Shown here: in pieces, positions 24,701 to 36,577 of the stretch
Position numbering within the stretch: position 1 is the first letter of the stretch
Layout of the letters: every line of letters starts with the position of its first letter
Source: Brachycybe producta
Lineage: Eukaryota > Arthropoda > Diplopoda > Playtdesmida > Andrognathidae
Length of the DNA: 64,000 nt
Assembly: GCA_036925085.1 (NCBI GenBank)
Contig: JAUPFP010000075.1
Location: 1 to 64,000 of the forward strand
Direction of reading: 5' to 3'
Program-made: the position numbers and the translations under genes
Notes under the pieces: generated by a model
Seen by the model: the letters and a program-made list of their open reading frames with translations, nothing else
Told to the model about the DNA's origin: nothing
Database searches by the model: none

Positions 24701-27700
24701 TTGAAGTTGAAATTGAAGTTAAAATTGAAGTTTAAGTTTAAATTATGGTTAAAGTTTAAGTTTAAGTTGAACTTTAAGTTAAACTTGAAGGTGAAGTTGA
24801 AGTTGAAGTTAAGTTTGAAGTTGAAATCGAAGTTGAATTTGAAGTTGAAATTGAAGTTAAAATTGAAGTTGAATTTGCAGTTGAAATTGAAGTTAAAATT
24901 GAAGTTGAAATTGAAGTTGAAATTGGAATTGAAATTGAAGTTGAAATTGAAGTTGAAATTGAAGTTGAAATTGAACTTGAAAGTAAGTTGAAGTTGAAGT
25001 TGAAGTAAAGTTCAAGTTGATGTTAAGTTTGAAATTGAAGTTGAAGTTGAAATTGAAGTTGAAATCGAAGTTAAAATTGAAGTCAAAATTGAAGTTAAAA
25101 GTGAAATTGAAATTGAAGTTAAGATTGAAGTTGAAATCTAAGTTAAAATTGAAGTAGAAATTGAAGTTGAAATTGACATTGAAATTGACATTGAAATTGA
25201 CATTGAAATTGACATTGAAATTGAAGTTGAAATTGAAGTTGAAAGTGAAGTTGAAAGTGAAGTTGAAATTGAAGTTGAAATTGAAGTTGAAATTGAATTT
25301 GAAATTGAAGTTGAAATTGAAGTTGAAATTGAAGTTGAAATTGAAGTTGAAATTGAAGTTGAAATTGAAGTTGATATTGAAGTTAAAATTGAAGTTGAAA
25401 TTGAAGTTGAAATTGAAGTTGAAATTGAAGTTGAAATTGAAGTTGAAATTGAAGTTGAAATTGAAGTTGAAATTGAAGTTGGAATTAAAGTTGAAATTGA
25501 AGTTGAAATTGAAGTTGAAATTGAAGTTGAAATTGAAGTTGAAATTGAAGTTGAAATTGAAGTTGATATTGAAGTTAAAATTGAAGTTGAAATTGAAGTT
25601 GAAATTGAAGTTGAAATTGAAGTTGAAATTGAAGTTGAAATTGAAGTTGAAATTGAAGTTGAAATTGAAGTTGAAATTGAAGTTGAAATTGAAGTTGAAA
25701 TTGAAGTTGAAAGTTGAAGTTGAAATTGAAGTTAAAATTGAAGTTTAAGTTTAAATTATGGTTAAAGTTTAAGTTTAAGTTGAATTTTAAGTTAAACTTG
25801 AAGGTGAAGTTGAAGTTGAAGTTAAGTTTGAAGTTGAAATCGAAGTTGAATTTGAAGTTGAAATTGAAGTTAAAATTGAAGTTGAATTTGCAGTTGAAAT
25901 TGAAGTTAAAATTGAAGTTGAAATTGAAGTTGAAATTGGAATTGAAATTGAAGTTGAAATTGAAGTTGAAATTGAAGTTGAAATTGAAGTTGAAATTGAA
26001 GTTGAAATTGAAGTTGAAATTGAAGTTGAAATTGAAGTTGAAATTGAAGTTGAAATTGAAGTTGAAATTGAAGTTGAAATTGAAGTTGAAATTGAAGTTG
26101 AAATTGAAGTTGAAATTGAAATTGAAGTTAAAATTGAAGTTTACGTTTAAATTATGGTTAAAGTTTAAGTTTAAGTTGAATTTTAAGTTAAACTTGAAGG
26201 TGAAGTTGAAGTTGAAGTTAAGTTTGAAGTTGAAATCGAAGTTGAATTTGAAGTTGAAATTGAAGTTAAAATTGAAGTTGAATTTAAAGTTGAAATTGAA
26301 GTTAAAATTAAAGTTGAAATTGAAGTTGAAATTGAAGTTGAAATTGAAGTTGAAATTGAAGTTGAAATTGGAGTTGAAATTAAAGTTGAAATTGAAGTTG
26401 AAATTGAAAGTGAAGTTGAAGTTGAAATTAAGTTTGAAATTGAAGTTGATGTTGAAATTGAAGTTGAAATTGAAGTTGGATTTAAAGTTGAAATTGAAGT
26501 TGAAATTGAAGTTGAAGTTGAATTTGAAATTGAAGTTAAAATTGAAGTTTATGTTTAAGTTGTGGTTAAAGTTGAAGTTTAAGTTGAATTTTAAGTTAAA
26601 CTTGAAGGTGAAGTTGAAGTTGAAGTTAAGTTTGAAGTTGAAATTGAAGTTGAATTTGAAGTTGAAATTGAAGTTGAAATTGAAGTTGAAATTGAAGTTG
26701 AAATTGAAGTTGAAATTGAAGTTGAAATTGGAGTTGAAATTAAAGTTGAAATTGAAATTGAAGTTGAAATTGAAGTTGAAATTGAAATTGAAATTGAAGT
26801 TGAAATTGAAGTTGAAATTGAAGTTGAAATTGGAGTTGAAATTGAAGTTGAAATTGAAGTTGAATTTGAAAGTTGAAACTGAAATTGAAGTTGAAATTGA
26901 AGTTAAAATTGAAGTTTAAGTTTAATTGAAGTTAAAGTTGAAGATGAATTTGAAGTTGAACTTGAAAGTGAAGTTGAAGTTGAAGTTGAAGTTAAGTTGA
27001 AGATGAATTTGAAGTTGAACTTGAAAGTGAAGTTGAAGTTAAAGTTGAAGTTAAGTTGAAGTTAAAGTTAAGTTTGAAATTGAAGTTTAAGTTGAATTTG
27101 AAATTAAAATTGAAGTTGAAATTGAAGTTGAAATTGAAGTTGAAATTGAAGTTGAAATTGAAGTTGAAATTGAAGTTGAAATTGAAGTTGAAATTGAAGT
27201 TGAAATTGAAGTTGAAATTGAAGTTGAAATTGAAGTTGAAATTGAAGTTGAAATTGAAGTTGAAATTGAAGTTGAAATTGAAGTTGGAATTAAAGTTGAA
27301 ATTGAAGTTGAAATTGAAGTTGAAATTGAAGTTGAAATTGAAGTTGAAATTGAAGTTGAAATTGAAGTTGATATTGAAGTTAAAATTGAAGTTGAAATTG
27401 AAGTTGAAATTGAAGTTGAAATTGAAGTTGAAATTGAAGTTGAAATTGAAGTTGAAATTGAAGTTGAAATTGAAGTTGAAATTGAAGTTAAATTTGAAGT
27501 TGAACTTGAAGGTGAAGTTGAAGTTGAAATTAAGTTTGAAATTGTAGTTGATGTTGAAATTGAAGTTGAAATTGACGTTGAAATTAAAGTTGAAATTGAA
27601 GTTGAAATTGAAGTTGAAAGTTGAAGTTGAAATTGAAGTTAAAATTGAAGTTTAAGTTTAAATTATGGTTAAAGTTTAAGTTTAAGTTGAACTTTAAGTT

Positions 27701-28240
27701 AAACTTGAAGGTGAAGTTGAAGTTGAAGTTAAGTTTGAAGTTGAAATCGAAGTTGAATTTGAAGTTGAAATTGAAGTTAAAATTGAAGTTGAATTTGCAG
27801 TTGAAATTGAAGTTAAAATTGAAGTTGAAATTGAAGTTGAAATTGGAATTGAAATTGAAGTTGAAATTGAAGTTGAAATTGAAGTTGAAATTGAACTTGA
27901 AAGTAAGTTGAAGTTGAAGTTGAAGTAAAGTTCAAGTTGATGTTAAGTTTGAAATTGAAGTTGAAGTTGAAATTGAAGTTGAAATCGAAGTTAAAATTGA
28001 AGTCAAAATTGAAGTTAAAAGTGAAATTGAAATTGAAGTTAAGATTGAAGTTGAAATCTAAGTTAAAATTGAAGTAGAAATTGAAGTTGAAATTGACATT
28101 GAAATTGACATTGAAATTGACATTGAAATTGACATTGAAATTGAAGTTGAAATTGAAGTTGAAAGTGAAGTTGAAAGTGAAGTTGAAATTGAAGTTGAAA
28201 TTGAAGTTGAAATTGAATTTGAAATTGAAGTTGAAATTGA
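22794..28240 (+). repeat. Tandem 2920-bp duplication within 12-bp satellite
   Basis: Landmarks from 22794 to about 25320 recur exactly 2920 bp downstream: 23220 to 26140, 24136 to 27056, 24701 to 27621 and 25161 to 28081. Run lengths between landmarks are conserved as well, so this copy is very recent. The second copy loses register after about 28240, where several runs are shorter. Confidence 0.85.
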
Positions 28241-29329
28241 AGTTGAAATTAAAGTTGAAATTGAAGTTGAAATTGAAGTTGAAATTGAAGTTGGAATTAA
28301 AGTTGAAATTGAAGTTGAAATTGAAGTTGAAATTGAAGTTGATATTGAAGTTAAAATTGAAGTTGAAATTGAAGTTGAAATTGAAGTTGAAATTGAAGTT
28401 GAAATTGAAGTTGAAATTGAAGTTGAAATTGAAGTTAAATTTGAAGTTGAACTTGAAGGTGAAGTTGAAGTTGAAAATAAGTTTGAAATTGTAGTTGATG
28501 TTGAAATTGAAGTTGAAATCGAAGTTGAAATTAAAGTTGAAATTGAAGTTGAAAGTTGAAGTTGAAATTGAAGTTAAAATTGAAGTTTAAGTTTAAATTA
28601 TGGTTAAAGTTTAAGTTTAAGTTGAATTTTAAGTTAAACTTGAAGGTGAAGTTGAAGTTGAAGTTAAGTTTGAATTTGAAATCGAAGTTGAATTTGAAGT
28701 TGAAATTGAAGTTAAAATTGAAGTTGAATTTGAAATTGAAGTTGAAATTGAAAGTGAAGTTGAAGTTGAAATTAAGTTTGAAATTGAAGTTGATGTTGAA
28801 ATTGAAGTTGAAATTGAAGTTGGAATTAAAGTTGAAATTGAAGTTGAAGTTGAATTTGAAATTGAAGTTAAAATTGAAGTTTATGTTTAAGTTGTGGTTA
28901 AAGTTGAAGTTTAAGTTGAATTTTAAGTTAAACTTGAAGATGAAGTTGAAGTTGAAGTTGAAATTGAAGTTGAAATTGAAGTTGAAATTGGAGTTGAAAT
29001 TAAAGTTGAAATTGAAATTGAAGTTGAAATTGAAGTTGAAATTGAAATTGAAATTGAAGTTGAAATTGAAGTTGAAATTGGAGTTGAAATTGAAGTTGAA
29101 ATTGAAGTTAAAATTGAAGTTTAAGTTTAATTGAAGTTAAAGTTGAAGATGAATTTGAAGTTGAACTTGAAAGTGAAGTTGAAGTTGAAGTTGAAGTTAA
29201 GTTGAAGATGAATTTGAAGTTGAACTTGAAAGTGAAGTTGAAGTTAAAGTTGAAGTTAAGTTGAAGTTGAAGTTAAGTTTGAAATTGAAGTTTAAGTTGA
29301 AATTGAAGTTGAAATTGAAGTTGAAATTG

Positions 29330-32300
29330 AAGTTGAAATTGAAGTTGAAATTGAAGTTGAAATTGAAGTTGAAATTGAAGTTGAAATTGAAGTTGATATT
29401 GAAGTTAAAATTGAAGTTTATGTTTAAGTTGTGGTTAAAGTTGAAGTTTAAGTTGAATTTTAAGTTAAACTTGAAGATGAAGTTGAAGTTGAAGTTAAGT
29501 TTGAAGTTGAAATTGAAGTTGAATTTGAAGTTGAAATTGAAGTTGAAATTGAAGTTGAAATTGAAGTTGAAATTGGAGTTGAAATTAAAGTTGAAATTGA
29601 AATTGAAGTTGAAATTGAAGTTGAAATTGAAATTGAAATTGAAGTTGAAATTGAAGTTGAAATTGAAGTTGAAATTGGAGTTGAAATTGAAGTTGAAATT
29701 GAAGTTGAATTTGAAAGTTGAAATTGAAGTTGGAATTAAAGTTGAAATTGAAGTTGAAATTGAAGTTGAAATTGAAGTTGAAATTGAAGTTGAAATTGAA
29801 GTTGAAGTTAAGTTGAAGATGAATTTGAAGTTGAACTTGAAAGTGAAGTTGAAGTTGAAGTTGAAGTTAAGTTGAAGATGAATTTGAAGTTGAACTTGAA
29901 AGTGAAGTTGAAGTTAAGTTTGAAATTGAAGTTTAAGTTGAATTTGAAATTGAAATTGAAGTTGAAATTGAAGTTGAAATTGAAGTTGAAATTGAAGTTG
30001 AAATTGAAGTTGAAATTGAAGTTGAAATTGAAGTTGAAATTGAAGTTGAAATTGAAGTTGATATTGAAGTTAAAATTGAAGTTGAAATTGAAGTTGAAAT
30101 TGAAGTTGAAATTGAAGTTGAAATTGAAGTTGAAATTGAAGTTAAAATTGAAGTTGAAATTGAAGTTGGAATTAAAGTTGAAATTGAAGTTGAAATTGAA
30201 GTTGAAATTGAAGTTGAAATTGAAGTTGAAATTGAAGTTGAAATTGAAGTTGAAATTGAAGTTGATATTGAAGTTGATATTGAAGTTAAAATTGAAGTTG
30301 AAATTGAAGTTGAAATTGAAGTTGAAATTGAAGTTGAAATTGAAGTTGAACTTGAAGTTGAAATTGAAGTTGAAATTGAAGTTGAAATTGAAGTTAAATT
30401 TGAAGTTGAACTTGAAGGTGAAGTTGAAGTTGAAATTAAGTTTGAAATTGTAGTTGATGTTGAAATTGAAGTTGAAATTGAAGTTGAAATTAAAGTTGAA
30501 ATTGAAGTTGAAATTGATGTTGAAAGTTGAAGTTGAAATTGAAGTTAAAATTGAAGTTTAAGTTTAAATTATGGTTATAGTTTAAGTTTAAGTTGAATTT
30601 TAAGTTAAACTTGAAGGTGAAGTTGAAGTTGAAGTTAAGTTTGAAGTTGAAATCGAAGTTGAATTTGAAGTTGAAATTGAAGTTAAAATTGAAGTTGAAT
30701 TTGAAGTTGAAATTGAAGTTAAAATTGAAGTTGAAATTGAAGTTGAAATTGGAATTGAAATTGAAGTTGAAATTGAAGTTGAAATTGAAGTTGAAATTGA
30801 ACTTGAAAGTAAGTTGAAGTTGAAGTTGAAGTAAAGTTCAAGTTGATGTTAAGTTTGAAATTGAAGTTGAAGTTGAAATTGAAGTTGAAATCGAAGTTAA
30901 AATTGAAGTCAAAATTGAAGATAAAAGTGAAATTGAAATTGAAGTTAAGATTGAAGTTGAAATCGAAGTTAAAATTGAAGTTGAAATTGAAGTTGAAATT
31001 GACATTGAAATTGAAGTTGAAATTGAAGTTGAAATTGAAGTTGAAATTGAAGTTGAAATTGAAGTTGAAATTGAAGTTGAAATTGAACTTGAAAGTAAGT
31101 TGAAGTTGAAGTTGAAGTAAAGTTCAAGTTGATGTTAAGTTTTAAATTGAAGTTGAAGTTGAAATTGAAGTTGAAATTGAAGTTAAAATTGAAGTAAAAT
31201 TGAAGTTAAAAGTGAAATTGAAATTGAAGTTAAGATTGAAGTTGAAATCGAAGTTAAAATTGAAGTTGAAATTGAAGTTGAAATTGACATTGAAATTGAC
31301 ATTGAAATTGACATTGAAATTGAAGTTGAAATTGAAGTTGAAAGTGAAGTTGAAAGTGAAGTTGAAATTGAAGTTGAAATTGAAGTTGAAATTGAAGTTG
31401 AAATTGAAGTTGAAATTAAAGTTGAAATTGAAGTTGAAATTGAAGTTGAAATTGAAGTTGAAATTGAAGTTGAAATTGAAGTTGAAATTGAAGTTGAAAT
31501 TGAAGTTGATATTGAAGTTAAAATTGAAGTTTATGTTTAAGTTGTGGTTAAAGTTGAAGTTTAAGTTGAATTTTAAGTTAAACTTGAAGATGAAGTTGAA
31601 GTTGAAGTTAAGTTTGAAGTTGAAATTGAAGTTGAATTTGAAGTTGAAATTGAAGTTGAAATTGAAGTTGAAATTGAAGTTGAAATTGGAGTTGAAATTA
31701 AAGTTGAAATTGAAATTGAAGTTGAAATTGAAGTTGAAATTGAAGTTGAAATTGAAATTGAAATTGAAGTTGAAATTGAAGTTGAAATTGAAGTTGAAAT
31801 TGGAGTTGAAATTGAAGTTGAAATTGAAGTTGAATTTGAAAGTTGAAATTGAAGTTGGAATTAAAGTTGAAATTGAAGTTGAAATTGAAGTTGAAATTGA
31901 AGTTGAAATTGAAGTTGAAATTGAAGTTGAAATTGAAGTTGAAGTTAAGTTGAAGATGAATTTGAAGTTGAACTTGAAAGTGAAGTTGAAGTTGAAGTTG
32001 AAGTTAAGTTGAAGATGAATTTGAAGTTGAACTTGAAAGTGAAGTTGAAGTTAAGTTTGAAATTGAAGTTTAAGTTGAATTTGAAATTGAAATTGAAGTT
32101 GAAATTGAAGTTGAAATTGAAGTTGAAATTGAAGTTGAAATTGAAGTTGAAATTGAAGTTGAAATTGAAGTTGAAATTGAAGTTGAAATTGAAGTTGAAA
32201 TTGAAGTTGATATTGAAGTTAAAATTGAAGTTGAAATTGAAGTTGAAATTGAAGTTGAAATTGAAGTTGAAATTGAAGTTGAAATTGAAGTTAAAATTGA

Positions 32301-33600
32301 AGTTGAAATTGAAGTTGGAATTAAAGTTGAAATTGAAGTTGAAATTGAAGTTGAAATTGAAGTTGAAATTGAAGTTGAAATTGAAGTTGAAATTGAAGTT
32401 GAAATTGAAGTTGATATTGAAGTTAAAATTGAAGTTGAAATTGAAGTTGAAATTGAAGTTGAAATTGAAGTTGAAATTGAAGTTGAACTTGAAGTTGAAA
32501 TTGAAGTTGAAATTGAAGTTGAAATTGAAGTTAAATTTGAAGTTGAACTTGAAGGTGAAGTTGAAGTTGAAATTAAGTTTGAAATTGTAGTTGATGTTGA
32601 AATTGAAGTTGAAATTGAAGTTGAAATTAAAGTTGAAATTGAAGTTGAAATTGATGTTGAAAGTTGAAGTTGAAATTGAAGTTAAAATTGAAGTTTAAGT
32701 TTAAATTATGGTTATAGTTTAAGTTTAAGTTGAATTTTAAGTTAAACTTGAAGGTGAAGTTGAAGTTGAAGTTAAGTTTGAAGTTGAAATCGAAGTTGAA
32801 TTTGAAGTTGAAATTGAAGTTAAAATTGAAGTTGAATTTGAAGTTGAAATTGAAGTTAAAATTGAAGTTGAAATTGAAGTTGAAATTGGAATTGAAATTG
32901 AAGTTGAAATTGAAGTTGAAATTGAAGTTGAAATTGAACTTGAAAGTAAGTTGAAGTTGAAGTTGAAGTAAAGTTCAAGTTGATGTTAAGTTTGAAATTG
33001 AAGTTGAAGTTGAAATTGAAGTTGAAATCGAAGTTAAAATTGAAGTCAAAATTGAAGATAAAAGTGAAATTGAAATTGAAGTTAAGATTGAAGTTGAAAT
33101 CGAAGTTAAAATTGAAGTTGAAATTGAAGTTGAAATTGAAGTTGAAATTGAAGTTGAAATTGAAGTTGAAATTGAAGTTGAAATTGAAGTTGAAATTGAA
33201 GTTGAAATTGAACTTGAAAGTAAGTTGAAGTTGAAGTTGAAGTAAAGTTCAAGTTGATGTTAAGTTTTAAATTGAAGTTGAAGTTGAAATTGAAGTTGAA
33301 ATTGAAGTTGAAATTGAAGTTAAAATTGAAGTAAAATTGAAGTTAAAAGTGAAATTGAAATTGAAGTTAAGATTGAAGTTGAAATCGAAGTTAAAATTGA
33401 AGTTGAAATTGAAGTTGAAATTGACATTGAAATTGACATTGAAATTGACATTGAAATTGAAGTTGAAATTGAAGTTGAAAGTGAAGTTGAAAGTGAAGTT
33501 GAAATTGAAGTTGAAATTGAAGTTGAAATTGAAGTTGAAATTGAAGTTGAAATTAAAGTTGAAATTGAAGTTGAAATTGAAGTTGAAATTGAAGTTGAAA
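29330..33600 (+). repeat. Tandem duplication of about 2137 bp within 12-bp satellite
   Basis: Landmarks at 29872, 30593, 30843 and 31200 recur at 32009, 32730, 32980 and 33337, each 2137 bp downstream. Near the left end the offset is 2113, a difference of two 12-bp units. The second copy runs close to the junction with retroelement A. Confidence 0.82.
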
Positions 33601-33672
33601 TTGAAGTTGAAATTGAAGTTGAAATTGAAGTTGAAATTGAAGTTGAAATTGGAGTTGAAATTAAAGTTGAAA

Positions 33673-33963
33673 GGCAATGAGAGGGAGCAAACAAAGAGGA
33701 AATACAGTTCAAGTAGTAATGAGAACTCGAGTACAGATAACGACGATGAGGATGGTACTGAAGACAATGACTTTATTCAAGATATTCCATTGGCATTGAC
33801 GCAAAGTCAACAGGGAAGCATTCGGAACCAAGAGTCCATACCCAGTACAAGCCAATATTTATTAAGAAGCCCTGGCCCAGTTCAGAACATCCCTCAGTTG
33901 CCAGAACGTACTAGAAGAGTGATGAAAAGGTTGGAAACAGTGCCAAGTTTACCAAACCCATAA
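33673..33963 (+). pseudogene. C-terminal tail of an ORF truncated by satellite (possible pol tail)
   Basis: About 96 codons stay open after the satellite ends and stop at TAA 33961. The frame also runs back into the satellite, but that part is a dipeptide repeat and not a real N-terminus. The protein is serine- and acid-rich (SSSSNENSSTDNDDEDG) and then carries a YLLRSPGP motif and a basic segment. An acidic spacer followed by a Y-x-LR motif is common at the C-terminal end of Ty3/gypsy polyproteins, and envelope sequence follows, which would fit the end of pol. That is inference, and no catalytic domain remains. Confidence 0.45.
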
Positions 33964-33993
33964 TGTGAAGAGCCAGGAGAAACAGAAGATGAA

Positions 33994-34302
33994 ATGGGTC
34001 AAAACCTAGCTCAATTGAGGAGAAGATTACAAGAGGATATGGATAAAGGTGTTTATGGAAAAACAAGGGAAGAAATAGGAAGTCAGTCTACAGACAGTAG
34101 AAGAGTGGTTGAGGCAGAAATAAGCGGAAATGAACAAAGAGAAAAAATGCAAGAAGAACCAAGGAGAGTTCAAGAGAATATTGAAGAGGAACCAAGGAGA
34201 GTTCAAGGAAATTTTGCAAATAAGATTCTGGATACATTCGATCAGGCACTAAATGTCATAGCGCTAGAAAGTATGCACCAGTCTCTAAAAAGGAATAGTT
34301 AG
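33994..34302 (+). CDS. Small charged coiled-coil-like ORF of unknown function
   Basis: A 102-codon frame from ATG to TAG at 34300, rich in E, R, Q and K, with a duplicated EEPRRVQ motif. Its heptad-friendly composition suggests a coiled coil. It lies 30 bp after the truncated ORF and before the splice-acceptor-like site. It could be a separate accessory ORF or a frameshifted continuation of the preceding tail. I recognise no family. Confidence 0.4.
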   Translation: MGQNLAQLRRRLQEDMDKGVYGKTREEIGSQSTDSRRVVEAEISGNEQREKMQEEPRRVQENIEEEPRRVQGNFANKILDTFDQALNVIALESMHQSLKRNS

Positions 34303-34422
34303 GATCAAGAGAAATTGGCAAATAGTGAAATTAGGAGATAAATGTGCATAAATCGAATTAAGGAAGAATCAAGATGATATGCTCAGCAAACCTGTCGGGA
34401 TATTAACGTGGGGAGATGAGAT

Positions 34423-34438
34423 GTTTATTTTGTTTCAG
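34423..34438 (+). promoter_or_regulatory. Putative 3' splice site ahead of env
   Basis: A pyrimidine-rich TTTATTTTGTTTCAG lies 12 bp before the envelope start codon at 34451. Env of LTR retroelements is usually made from a spliced subgenomic mRNA, so an acceptor just before the signal-peptide codon is expected. The donor would be in the missing 5' part. Confidence 0.5.
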
Positions 34439-34570
34439 GTAAAGAAATTAATGAGAAAAATGGATATTTGGAAGTTTGTTGTAATTATGCTGTTGTGGAC
34501 AACAGTGGAATCAAATTAAGAATACGAGGTCGAGATATGCAGATGGATAAATGGAGAGAAGAAATGTGAA

Positions 34571-35047
34571 ATGAAGAAAACAAACGAACCAGAGAAGTAT
34601 TCGGAGAGAATGTGTCCAAAGGATGGATGCAAAGATTGTGTTGTTAAATGGATAACAATGATAAAAGGCGCAAATAAAGAAATGAAATCAGTTACGGGAT
34701 TTCAATTAGTGCAAACGGAGGTGCAAATTGGTAATAGTGAAATGTATGTATGCGAAAATTTTGGGTTACTATGCACATGCACGCAAAATAACACTTGTTC
34801 AGGTACAAAAGAGTACTGTCAGCAAGTGAAGAAATGTGAAAAAGAAAAAGTGGATTGTCATTGCAAGGTAGTGAAAGCTGATGCAAAGATGATACATGTA
34901 GATGAAGAAGGAAAAGAGTGGGATGGTTTTGAACTAATATCCTTTAGAGAATGTTACTTCAGGACTAGATCTCAATCACCAAGAATTATTGGGAGAAAAT
35001 TATTGGCCGAGAATTTCAAAATTGAGGGAAAAAAAGAATTTCATTAA
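34571..35047 (+). pseudogene. Envelope fragment: cysteine-rich Gn-like ectodomain
   Basis: A 158-codon segment in the same frame as the signal peptide at 34451 and separated from it by the TAA at 34517, so coding resumes at about 34520. It has about 14 cysteines, including C-x-C and C-x2-C spacings (CTCTQNNTC, CHCKVV), as expected of a disulphide-rich ectodomain. The frame ends at 35047, just after a run of seven A, while the homologous continuation lies in another frame from about 35036. I infer a one-base slip in that run. Confidence 0.6.
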
Positions 35048-36548
35048 ATTTAACGATCCGGTCATTACGGTGAATGCAGAGGGCACTCTGATAATAAGAA
35101 AAGATGGAGTGGAAAAAAGTTCCAGAGTAGGGAAAGCAAAACAAATAGTAATTGATCCAGAATTTGGAATGGAATCCGGAACCATTTATATTATCTTCAT
35201 TTCCAAACAAGGTGATATGATTGAGGGAAGATTTCATATTGAAGGTAGAAATATTTGTCATAGAATTAAGTGCATTATGTGTTTAGAATTCATGTATAAT
35301 CTTGATTGTATGCCAACCTATTTATCATATGGTATTGTAATAACTTTAATGATATTAACAAGTGTGTTTATAATATATTTAAAGATTGTTCTGAAAAATG
35401 TATACAATTTCATGTGTTGGTTTGTGTTTATTATCGTACAATTGTATTATTGTTTTAAGAAGTGTTTGAGAATTAGTATAATAATCGGTGTCGCTAGTGG
35501 AAATAAGGTAAAAACTAAAGTGGAAAAAATCAAAGATGGTTATAAAAAATTGGAAGAAGGAGTCAGACCAAAAGCAAATACCATGTCATCGACAGTGATC
35601 TATGTCATTGTATTTGTAGGACTTGTACTCATGTTTATACCAGGTATTGGAGGTAGATGTACAAAACATAAGATGATTAACTCTAGCATAACGGAATGCC
35701 AAGAGACCGGAATGGGTCTTCAATGTTCACTAGCCACGTCGATCCAACTTACCCTAACAATGTTAGAATATACTGCTTGTTTATGGTTTAGTGATAGTCA
35801 AGAGAATCAAGTAGCTAGTTTAGAGGTCAAGTTCGAGAGTGTAGATTGTGACTGGATGACACAACTGTCATATTACACATTTCCTACTAAGATGTTCACA
35901 ATTAATCAAGTAGCACGTCCCCAAAACAAATATTGTGGGTGGGGGGATCATTGTCATGCTGATTATAAGTTTGAGATGTTAACACAAGAGTCTTTAGATT
36001 GGCCAGGAGTGACAGATTGTCATGCAGCAGATTCAGGGCGCATTTGTTCTTTAAACAGTTATCAACCATGTCATCATTATCGATGGTGGTTGAAACCAGA
36101 TTACCAAAATATCTTTGAGGTAAAAAAGGTAGTAGGATCGAAATGCAGGCCTAAGATAAAAGCAACGTTTAAGAATAATGGTACAGAAAAAGTATACACA
36201 ATAACTACAATGAGAGATGAGCCAGGTCAGTTCTATATCGAGATTGTTGGCGTGTTTGACCAACCAACTGACATTATATCAAAACATTTGGTGGTAAAAT
36301 TTAGCCATATCATTGAAGCATATTTGGAAACTGCAGCTGAGATACATAGATCATTGAGAGGGCAAATAGGAGATGTCCAGTCAGGAGATCCTATCCCATC
36401 TCAATTTATCTTTGACAAACGAAAGGTGCAGTGTAAATTTTTTGATGATCGGATGGATTGTGAGAAGACAAGCATACCTGGAGATTATGATGCAGACGAA
36501 GCAGAATTTGTTACCAATGACGATAATGAATCACAAAATGATTGCTGA
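34989..36548 (+). CDS. Envelope main segment: membrane hairpin and Gc-like fusion domain
   Basis: A 519-codon open frame, the longest intact part of the envelope. Its first residues overlap the previous fragment out of frame, so the ATG at 34989 is probably not a real start. It holds two hydrophobic helices around residues 112-165, a lysine-rich cytosolic loop, a hydrophobic internal signal around residues 199-221, and a cysteine-rich ectodomain with the motif CGWGDHC near residue 317. That motif recalls the fusion-loop region of phlebovirus Gc proteins. One N-x-T glycosylation site is visible (NNGTEK). The frame ends in an acidic tail before the membrane anchor, which lies in another frame. 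It is likely class II fusion machinery, not a host gene. Confidence 0.62.
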   Translation: MGENYWPRISKLREKKNFIKFNDPVITVNAEGTLIIRKDGVEKSSRVGKAKQIVIDPEFGMESGTIYIIFISKQGDMIEGRFHIEGRNICHRIKCIMCLEFMYNLDCMPTYLSYGIVITLMILTSVFIIYLKIVLKNVYNFMCWFVFIIVQLYYCFKKCLRISIIIGVASGNKVKTKVEKIKDGYKKLEEGVRPKANTMSSTVIYVIVFVGLVLMFIPGIGGRCTKHKMINSSITECQETGMGLQCSLATSIQLTLTMLEYTACLWFSDSQENQVASLEVKFESVDCDWMTQLSYYTFPTKMFTINQVARPQNKYCGWGDHCHADYKFEMLTQESLDWPGVTDCHAADSGRICSLNSYQPCHHYRWWLKPDYQNIFEVKKVVGSKCRPKIKATFKNNGTEKVYTITTMRDEPGQFYIEIVGVFDQPTDIISKHLVVKFSHIIEAYLETAAEIHRSLRGQIGDVQSGDPIPSQFIFDKRKVQCKFFDDRMDCEKTSIPGDYDADEAEFVTNDDNESQNDC

Positions 36549-36577
36549 GGAAGGTGGACAGTTGAAATCAACTTTAA

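Larger units (their letters stand above)
19236..33672 (+). repeat. 12-bp GAAGTTGAAATT satellite array
   Basis: From about 19270 the hexamer array changes to a dodecamer, GAAGTTGAAATT, in near-perfect runs of 5-15 units. These are interrupted by conserved non-periodic islands, such as the one with TTTAAATTATGGTTAAAG. Larger copies are nested within it (see separate entries). No gene is present. Long reading frames here encode only LK/VE dipeptides and run to 401 codons because the unit is a multiple of three. The right end fuses to retroelement sequence at about 33672. Confidence 0.93.

Noticed and set aside
19238..33228. LK-repeat reading frames of up to 401 codons in the 12-bp array
   Set aside because: Same artefact: a 12-bp unit cannot produce stops in this frame. 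Identical proteins at 22794 and 25714 only reflect the 2920-bp duplication.
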